A stretch of DNA of 20,227 nt from a bacterium MnTg04 (GTDB lineage: Bacteria > Pseudomonadota > Gammaproteobacteria > Steroidobacterales > MnTg04), in contig BFAU01000076.1 in assembly GCA_008975185.1 (NCBI GenBank), positions 1-20,227 of the forward strand. Reading direction: 5' to 3'. The notes below the pieces were generated by a model. That model was not told where the DNA came from, made no database searches, and was given only the letters and a program-made list of their open reading frames with translations. This document shows positions 14,876 through 20,227 of this stretch, piece after piece. Every line of letters begins with the position of its first letter. The first letter of the stretch is position 1. The position numbers and the translations under genes are program-made.

Positions 14876-15999
14876 CGGCGATCCTGTCCCGGCCCGCTTG
14901 TGCTGTCTGGCGATGCCACTGGCATCTCAGAGGATGGAATGACCACCGCAATCCCGCGCAGCAAATTCTCCGCCGCGGAGCCTGCAAGATTCAGCTGCGC
15001 CGCTGACCTTAATCCTGCCAATACTATTCCGCCCTGCTCCAGGTGCACGAACCGCCCAGTGCTCGCGCTTGCATCGACGCTGCATGCGTCCGGGCTGCCG
15101 TTCAGAAATCTGCCCTGAACGTTGCCTGCGCCGCAATAACTTCGCCTGGCAAGTGCGTCGTCATTTGCATCCTGGCAACTGACGATTTTGCCCGCCGAAC
15201 TCAATGAAGTTGCACGCACGCCGTCACGCAAGCGATTTGGCAATGCTTCAACACCGGCACGCCTGCGGCTGCCATCGGAGAAAATTACGATCGCATTGTC
15301 AGCCCGCGTCATGCCGCGCAAGCTGAAAACGATGCTGTCCTGCCAGGCGCGCGCCAGGGTCTCGTGTGCCAGCTGGTACAAAAGAGCCGTGTTGTGCGCC
15401 GCGTCCGAAACCCGTACCGGCGCCGAGCCGTTACCAGGGCAGACATTATCGGCCGTGGCGCACCGGCTGGCGGCAGACGATGCACAGGCATGTGCGCCGG
15501 CAATGATCGCAGCCCGAGCCTCCAGCCGAGTCACGAACAAACCGGCTTCGATATCCACGCCTTTTTCGAAGACCGGGTGCGGCGCACCAGCGATCAATTC
15601 GCGCCTGGCGTTCGGGTTGACGATGACCGTAGGCCCGATTCCCGGCTGGCGGCTATCGGCAAGCGCCAGGAACCGTATATCACCGAAATTGAATATCACG
15701 ACCTGGTAACCGGCGGTTTCTCCCACCGTCGCCGCGAGACCCGGATCATCCCTGAGCAATGCCTCGAGAGCCGACTGAAATGCAGCGGCCTTTGCCAGCG
15801 AGGGGATCAGGTCGTCAACACCGGTTTCCAGCGCGTGCGGCAAGCGGTCTATCCAGTACAGCAGCGCTATTTCCGCATTCTTCCTGGCGCTAAACGGTTT
15901 ACCCTCAGGGACCGGGACCGCCTGCCGGCTCGCACAGGCAGACACAGCCACAAGGATCAGGAAGCTCAGCAGAATTCTCATCGCAATATTTCTTGTCAT
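14872..15999 (-). CDS. Unrecognised lipoprotein with conserved-looking His/Cys motifs
   Basis: A predicted lipoprotein of about 375 residues that I cannot assign. The lipoprotein signal is MRILLSFLILVAVSAC, preceded by MTRNIA if ATG 15999 is used. ATG 15981 is the alternative, and both have weak ribosome binding sites. After the lipobox come six more cysteines (three clustered as HACAS…RC…VC, then SCQD, YCG, ACS) that could make disulfides in the periplasm. Possible functional motifs are NPNARRELIAGAPHPVFEKG, GLFVTRLEARAAIIAGAHAC, VSDAAHNTALLYQLAHETLA and IVFSLRGM. The histidines in HP, AHAC, AAHN and AHE could bind metal, and the layout hints at an enzyme, but this is inference. It lies between PrsW (8-bp gap) and the anion transporter (ATGA overlap), so it is almost certainly co-transcribed with them. 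Confidence 0.8.
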   Translation of the reverse strand: MTRNIAMRILLSFLILVAVSACASRQAVPVPEGKPFSARKNAEIALLYWIDRLPHALETGVDDLIPSLAKAAAFQSALEALLRDDPGLAATVGETAGYQVVIFNFGDIRFLALADSRQPGIGPTVIVNPNARRELIAGAPHPVFEKGVDIEAGLFVTRLEARAAIIAGAHACASSAASRCATADNVCPGNGSAPVRVSDAAHNTALLYQLAHETLARAWQDSIVFSLRGMTRADNAIVIFSDGSRRRAGVEALPNRLRDGVRATSLSSAGKIVSCQDANDDALARRSYCGAGNVQGRFLNGSPDACSVDASASTGRFVHLEQGGIVLAGLRSAAQLNLAGSAAENLLRGIAVVIPSSEMPVASPDSTSGPGQDRR

Positions 16000-16007
16000 A
16001 GCAAAAA

Positions 16008-17021
16008 CTATTTTTCCAGCACATACAGTTGCCACAAATCCTTGCGATCCATATGCAGAAAAGGCCTCATCGCCATGCGCCCGGTTTTGCCGATACTCTT
16101 TTCCAGGAACCTCATTTCCTCGAATTTCGCCCGCGTTCTCTCACCGACAGGCTCGTCGAAGCCGTTCTCGCGCATCATCAGCACGCCTTTCGCGCGCAGG
16201 GCGAGCTCGGTGTACAGACGCAAATAGCAAAGCATATCGACGACCACGGGCCCCTTGAATTTATGGGTCAGCTCGCCCAGGTACCTGCCGATCGGAGATT
16301 CCGCAAACTCACTCGAGTTGATCTGCTCGAGCAAGCCGGCATCCGCATCGAAATCCAATTGCAACCAGTCATGCATGGACCGTGAACTTTGCAGGTAGAT
16401 CACGTAGAGCACGGGCGGCAGCACGAGCAATATCAGCATTGTCGATTGTATCGGAGAAATCAGGAAATGGTTGTACAAGGAATGCAAAGCGATCGCGATC
16501 GCGAGTCCCGGTAGATACATCAAGGGATTGATTCCGATACTTCTTTCGGTCAGCGCCTGGGTAAGGATGCCGAAAATTGCGGTGGCGCCACCGTGCATTA
16601 TCGCCGTGCCAAACCCGCGGACTATCCAAACACCGATGTTGGCGTTATCCAGGGTCTGCAAATAATAGAGATTCTCGACCAGGGCAAAACCGGTACCGAC
16701 GGCAAAACCGAATATTGCCGCGTCTACCAGGAACCCGATACGGCTGGTCCTTAACAAGACAACGATCACCGACGCTTTCAGCAACTCCTCGAGCAGCGGC
16801 GCGACATAGCGCGTGTAGCTGGTCCACTTCATTTGCGTCGAATCCAGGATCCCGGCGCCGATGAAGTAGGTCAGGGCCGAGAGCAGGCCGCCGATACCGA
16901 TTACCCAGATGATCGCGCGCATGGATACCAGCTTGTAGCTATCCATATAAAGCAGGATCACCAGGAAAATAATCGCCGGGAGCAGCCCGATTGGCGCAAC
17001 GACAAACAGGTTCTGGGTCAT
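16008..17021 (-). CDS. PrsW-family intramembrane metalloprotease
   Basis: A 337-residue integral membrane protein of the PrsW family. In Bacillus, PrsW cleaves an anti-sigma factor to activate an envelope-stress sigma factor; no target is evident here. The family motifs lie in hydrophobic segments: E78-E79-L-L-K82 in APLLEELLKA, the GFALVEN motif with E116 and N117, H143 in IMHGG, and H180/H185 in LHSLYNHF. These positions match the proposed metal-binding and catalytic residues. Transmembrane segments fill residues 1-210. The last ~120 residues (from SRSMHDWLQLDF) are soluble, charged and helical, a C-terminal extension with unknown role. It starts 56 bp after the stop of the large peptidase-barrel gene and ends 8 bp before the lipoprotein gene. 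No strong ribosome binding site is visible (AGAGAG only). Confidence 0.88.
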   Translation of the reverse strand: MTQNLFVVAPIGLLPAIIFLVILLYMDSYKLVSMRAIIWVIGIGGLLSALTYFIGAGILDSTQMKWTSYTRYVAPLLEELLKASVIVVLLRTSRIGFLVDAAIFGFAVGTGFALVENLYYLQTLDNANIGVWIVRGFGTAIMHGGATAIFGILTQALTERSIGINPLMYLPGLAIAIALHSLYNHFLISPIQSTMLILLVLPPVLYVIYLQSSRSMHDWLQLDFDADAGLLEQINSSEFAESPIGRYLGELTHKFKGPVVVDMLCYLRLYTELALRAKGVLMMRENGFDEPVGERTRAKFEEMRFLEKSIGKTGRMAMRPFLHMDRKDLWQLYVLEK

Positions 17022-17077
17022 ACGCTCTCTTCTGCGAGAAGGCAGTCTCTTGTGTGGCTACCTTACTAGCAGGGACG

Positions 17078-20047
17078 TCAGAGTACGTCAAATGCGAGTA
17101 ACTTCAGCGACACCATCCATTCGTCGCCCAGCTTGTTGCCGTCCTCGTAGCCCTCTGCGTAACCCACCGATAAAGTCATATCCAGCCGGTGAGCGAATGT
17201 AAACTGGAAATCCAGTTGCGCCCCCAGCGTGTTCACCGTTCGTTCGAAAATATTGCTGCCTGGATCCGTGATCAGGGTCCCATAGAACACTGCAGGCCGC
17301 ACATACGCCAGATAGAATCCAGGCCTGCCCGTTTTTCTGAAGCGTATCGGCGGCAGGTTCCACTCAACAATAGAACGAACATATTTTTGACCGCTCAATT
17401 CGTTGATTTCGAAACCCGGAAAACTGTAGTACTCCCGGTATCTCTTGACATTGCCGTTATCGACATCATTGTTGCCAAATCCACCGAAGTAGAAATTGGC
17501 GAGCGGGTTCAACCGGTCGCCATCCGCACCGCCCGCCGAGCTGCGCAACCAGATAGATGAGTGCGGTATCGGCAGGGCAAAACCAAAGTCAAAGTCTGCC
17601 CGCCACTTTGGCACCGTTTCCCCGCTGACGCGGTCAGCGAAAGCAACCAGGTTCCAGGAATAGCCTTTTTCATCATCGACGCGGCCCAGCGAAGAGCGCG
17701 TATGCTTGTAGCTGAGCTTGAGTTCGCCGCTCAGTAGTTCATCTATAAGTACGCCGACATTCTGGAAATCCGGCAAGGTATCCAGATCTTTATAAAAGGC
17801 GAGGCCAGCGTTAAAATCGAGCCGCCGGGGAGCATCGTAGATCAGCGGCTTTTCATAGCCCAGTGTGTATGCGTGGCCCTTACGGCTTCTTTTCGTCGGT
17901 CCGAAAAGATCGAAAAAATCCGCGCCATTATATTTGTATCCCAGCCGCCAGTTTATCGTGCGGTAATCGATGTTGATGTGGGTACGTTCCTTCGACGGCA
18001 AATCCGAATCCGGCGCAAAGGTTGCAGTGATCCCCAGGTGACGAAACGCCATCGTGTCCTCAATATTGAAATGCCAGCCAAATGCCGCGAAGTCCTTGTA
18101 TCCTTCGACCACCGGATAGGCGGACTGCAAGCGCAACTCACGGCCCGGCCGGTACTTGTCACTGGTGTGCTCGATCGCTTCAAAGGCGACATCGCCAAGC
18201 GTGGTTACGACCTCCCATTCCTTTATCTGCGGGTGTTTTTTTACCAACTCGGCGCCCAGAAACCGTACGGCACTGGCGTCTTCCAATGGGACGGGATCTA
18301 TGACGCCGGGGACAAAGCCCTGCCCGGTGTATTCGAAAACGATAAGCGACCCATCCGCCAACGGTATAGGGCGAAAAAAACCGGTTGCCGTGTTGCTGAC
18401 CGCTTCCAGTTCACCGGTGGCAACTTCGTAGCGCCAAATATTGGACACACCGGTGTAGTAAGAACTGCCATATAGAAACCGGCCATCGGGCGAAAACACG
18501 AATCCTTCCGGCACGGCCGTGCCGAAGAAATCCAGCTCGGCGACGGGTTCCGTCTCTCCGGCCAGGAGATTTTCGGTTGAAAAAATACGCAGCAACTGGG
18601 TTCCATCGATGGTCCCCATCGATGTGGAAAGCAGCGTGCCGTCCGGGGAGATATCCATGTCATACAGAACATCGCCATAGGGCCAGGTATGAATCTGGTT
18701 CCAGCTCGTATAAGGCGGCGGGATTCTGACCATCGTGGCATAGCCGTTCAGATGCCGGATTCCCCAGATCGACTGATCGGATGGATTGACCACCAATTCC
18801 CCGATGCGCGCGTCCCTGATCAGCATACGAGTTTTGCCGGTATCGGCATCGAGCTCCATCAGATCCCGAAAGGCGTGGTTATCGGCGGTGTAGAAATAAG
18901 TGTTGCTCTGCCGGTCATGGGCCAGCGCGGTTACCCGGTAGAGCATCGGTCCCTTGATATCGGCAAGGTGTTCGATCTTGCCGTCCGCCAGCGACATCCG
19001 GCCGATATGCGCAACCTTGCCGGGGTAACGGAAGGCGCCCACCAGTTCGTTCTTTTCGAGGTCGACGAAGCTTCTGGAAATCGATCCCAGGGCCCGGTCC
19101 GCCAGGCGTCGGCTCGGCGTAATCGGAAACTCCTCGATCGCCGCCAGGTTTTCGGTCTGGAACTGGTGCTCCCAGGCGATCCAGTCCTGCCAGGCCTCGT
19201 CCAGTTTCTTGCCAAAGACATGTCTGAACTGTTTGGCATAGTAACGTTTCGAGCCCTCGCCCCTTTGCAACCACTTTACGACCATCTCGGGCGAGTAGGC
19301 CCAGCCGAGATAACTGAAGAAGCGGGTTCCATACAGATAAGCGTTGACCCCGACCTGGAAATCCACCCGGGTCCCCTCGGCAACGAGCCCCAGCGGGCCA
19401 TAAAAGTGTGCGCCATCCCTGACCATGGAGCGGAACACCATTTCATCGTATGCACCCTGGGCACGGCCGAGACCACCGGACATCCAGGTTTCCATAAACA
19501 CCGCGCTGCCTTCGAGATACCAGCGCGGCACGGAAACCCGGGGCGTCACCAGGTACGAATACAGAATGGTCTCCGGATGTTTTTCGTCGACGGTCGGCTT
19601 GCCGCCGAAAAACTTGCGCCAGGCACGGTCTTTCCGGTTCGATGCGTCCATGGTCGCGACGTGGGTCAGTTCATGGTTCATCAACATGAAGATGCGTTCG
19701 CTTGCGCTAAAGGTCTCGAAAGTCCGGCTAAGCGGCGCAATATCGATAATCATTGCGTTGTTGGGCGCCGATCTCGCAGCGGCATTGCCGTAATCCGAAA
19801 AATCCTTTAGCAGGACGGTGGTCTTGTCATATGGCTCCCAGCCAAGGATTTCACGCTGGAAGGCCATCGAATTATTAAAACTGAGGGTCACATGCGGGAC
19901 CAGGTAGGTCTGCGGCGGATCGAAATACAATAGCTGGAGGTCGTCTGTCTCCAGCCTGTCCATCTGGAAAGTCTTTTGGAAATCAGTCTGCGCGGACGCG
20001 GCCTGGGACATCAGCAACCAACACAATACTGCTTTCACCTTAGCCAT
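17078..20047 (-). CDS. Exported metallopeptidase / beta-propeller / BamA-like beta-barrel fusion protein
   Basis: A 989-residue exported protein with three parts. A signal peptide (MAKVKAVLCWLLMSQAASA|Q) precedes a gluzincin-type peptidase domain with H125-E-L-T-H129 in LMNHELTHVATMD. The likely third ligand is Glu179 in RWYLEGSAVFMETW, 50 residues downstream. Residues ~305-600 hold TolB/PD40-like repeats (ISPDGTLLSTSMG, FSPDGRFLYGSSYY), a probable beta-propeller. Residues ~610-989 alternate like an outer-membrane barrel. They end in a BamA/Omp85-like region (YFGGFGNN near 855, FPGFEINEL, VRSIVEWNLPP), although the final residue is Leu rather than the usual Phe. This predicts an outer-membrane-anchored protease with a periplasmic propeller. 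Start ATG 20047 has GGGAT six bases upstream; ATG 20053 lacks spacing. Substrate unknown. Confidence 0.85.
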   Translation of the reverse strand: MAKVKAVLCWLLMSQAASAQTDFQKTFQMDRLETDDLQLLYFDPPQTYLVPHVTLSFNNSMAFQREILGWEPYDKTTVLLKDFSDYGNAAARSAPNNAMIIDIAPLSRTFETFSASERIFMLMNHELTHVATMDASNRKDRAWRKFFGGKPTVDEKHPETILYSYLVTPRVSVPRWYLEGSAVFMETWMSGGLGRAQGAYDEMVFRSMVRDGAHFYGPLGLVAEGTRVDFQVGVNAYLYGTRFFSYLGWAYSPEMVVKWLQRGEGSKRYYAKQFRHVFGKKLDEAWQDWIAWEHQFQTENLAAIEEFPITPSRRLADRALGSISRSFVDLEKNELVGAFRYPGKVAHIGRMSLADGKIEHLADIKGPMLYRVTALAHDRQSNTYFYTADNHAFRDLMELDADTGKTRMLIRDARIGELVVNPSDQSIWGIRHLNGYATMVRIPPPYTSWNQIHTWPYGDVLYDMDISPDGTLLSTSMGTIDGTQLLRIFSTENLLAGETEPVAELDFFGTAVPEGFVFSPDGRFLYGSSYYTGVSNIWRYEVATGELEAVSNTATGFFRPIPLADGSLIVFEYTGQGFVPGVIDPVPLEDASAVRFLGAELVKKHPQIKEWEVVTTLGDVAFEAIEHTSDKYRPGRELRLQSAYPVVEGYKDFAAFGWHFNIEDTMAFRHLGITATFAPDSDLPSKERTHINIDYRTINWRLGYKYNGADFFDLFGPTKRSRKGHAYTLGYEKPLIYDAPRRLDFNAGLAFYKDLDTLPDFQNVGVLIDELLSGELKLSYKHTRSSLGRVDDEKGYSWNLVAFADRVSGETVPKWRADFDFGFALPIPHSSIWLRSSAGGADGDRLNPLANFYFGGFGNNDVDNGNVKRYREYYSFPGFEINELSGQKYVRSIVEWNLPPIRFRKTGRPGFYLAYVRPAVFYGTLITDPGSNIFERTVNTLGAQLDFQFTFAHRLDMTLSVGYAEGYEDGNKLGDEWMVSLKLLAFDVL

Positions 20048-20080
20048 GGACATATCCCGAGTCGCGGCACTGATTCAAGA

Positions 20081-20109
20081 ATAGTACGAACCTGGTGGGC
20101 GTGCTCGAA
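20081..20109 (-). promoter_or_regulatory. Possible promoter of peptidase-barrel gene
   Basis: TACTAT (20086-20081) is a fair -10 box about 35 bases before the start codon; the -35 region (TTCGAG or TTTCGA) is poor. It lies just downstream of the terminator of the preceding minus-strand gene, where a new promoter is expected. Confidence 0.35.
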
Positions 20110-20114
20110 ACGCG

Positions 20115-20150
20115 CAAAAGAAAAGGCCGCCTGCGTAACAGACGGCCTTT
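20115..20150 (-). terminator. Rho-independent terminator of the gene at the right edge
   Basis: AAAGGCCG pairs with CGGCCTTT (8 bp), with an inner CTG/CAG extension past one mismatch and a small loop. Read on the minus strand it is followed by TTTTCTTTT. It lies about 10 bases after the stop codon at 20160-20162. Confidence 0.8.
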
Positions 20151-20159
20151 CCTCAATCG

Positions 20160-20227
20160 CTAGTCCGGTTCGCCTTCTTCCAGTGTTTTAATTCCGGTCG
20201 ATTGCCCTGGCGAACCCGGGATTACTC
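20160..20227 (-). CDS. 3' end of a minus-strand gene entering from the right (partial)
   Basis: The last ~22 codons read …VIPGSPGQSTGIKTLEEGEPD then TAG. The frame is open to the window edge and is followed closely by a terminator in the right orientation, which supports its being real. Too short to name the product. Confidence 0.55.
   Translation of the reverse strand, partial: VIPGSPGQSTGIKTLEEGEPD

Noticed and set aside
18689..19810. 373-codon plus-strand frame within the peptidase-barrel gene
   Set aside because: The minus strand encodes conserved HELTH and propeller motifs; the plus frame has no recognisable domain.

Overview
The window is about 20 kb of densely packed bacterial DNA, roughly 57% GC by eye. 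The large NAD-glutamate dehydrogenase, PpnN, GpmA, M3 peptidyl-dipeptidase, DUF2799 lipoprotein and a GEMM-type leader together suggest a gammaproteobacterium, perhaps an uncultured marine or sediment lineage. That placement is inference. No tRNA, rRNA, CRISPR array, IS element or phage gene was seen.

Left part (1-10.2 kb), central metabolism and envelope hydrolases. It holds the 3' part of an NAD-specific glutamate dehydrogenase (+, 5' end outside), 2,3-bisphosphoglycerate-dependent phosphoglycerate mutase gpmA (+), the nucleotide 5'-monophosphate nucleosidase ppnN (-, convergent with gpmA), a secreted beta-lactamase-fold serine hydrolase (+, divergent from ppnN) and an M3 peptidyl-dipeptidase lipoprotein (+). 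The last ends in a strong hairpin terminator.

Middle part (10.2-13.3 kb), minus strand. A perfect -35 box, a c-di-GMP-I (GEMM-I) riboswitch and a long structured leader precede a two-gene operon: an unrecognised multi-pass membrane protein with a large alpha-helical domain, and a von Willebrand factor A lipoprotein. The two genes overlap by ATGA, and the second has a canonical AAGGAGGT ribosome binding site. A DUF2799 lipoprotein follows. This is the most interesting part: second-messenger control of an apparently uncharacterised envelope module.

Right part (13.5-20.1 kb), minus strand. In transcription order: a ~990-residue protein combining a gluzincin-type metallopeptidase domain, a TolB-like beta-propeller and a BamA-like C-terminal beta-barrel; a PrsW-type intramembrane metalloprotease; an unrecognised cysteine-containing lipoprotein; and a DASS/SLC13 anion:Na+ symporter. 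Short spacing and an ATGA overlap suggest the last three are co-transcribed. At the right edge a terminator and the last ~22 codons of another minus-strand gene are visible.

Recurring theme: five lipoproteins or secreted proteins and four envelope-associated hydrolases or proteases, so most of the window serves cell-envelope biology.
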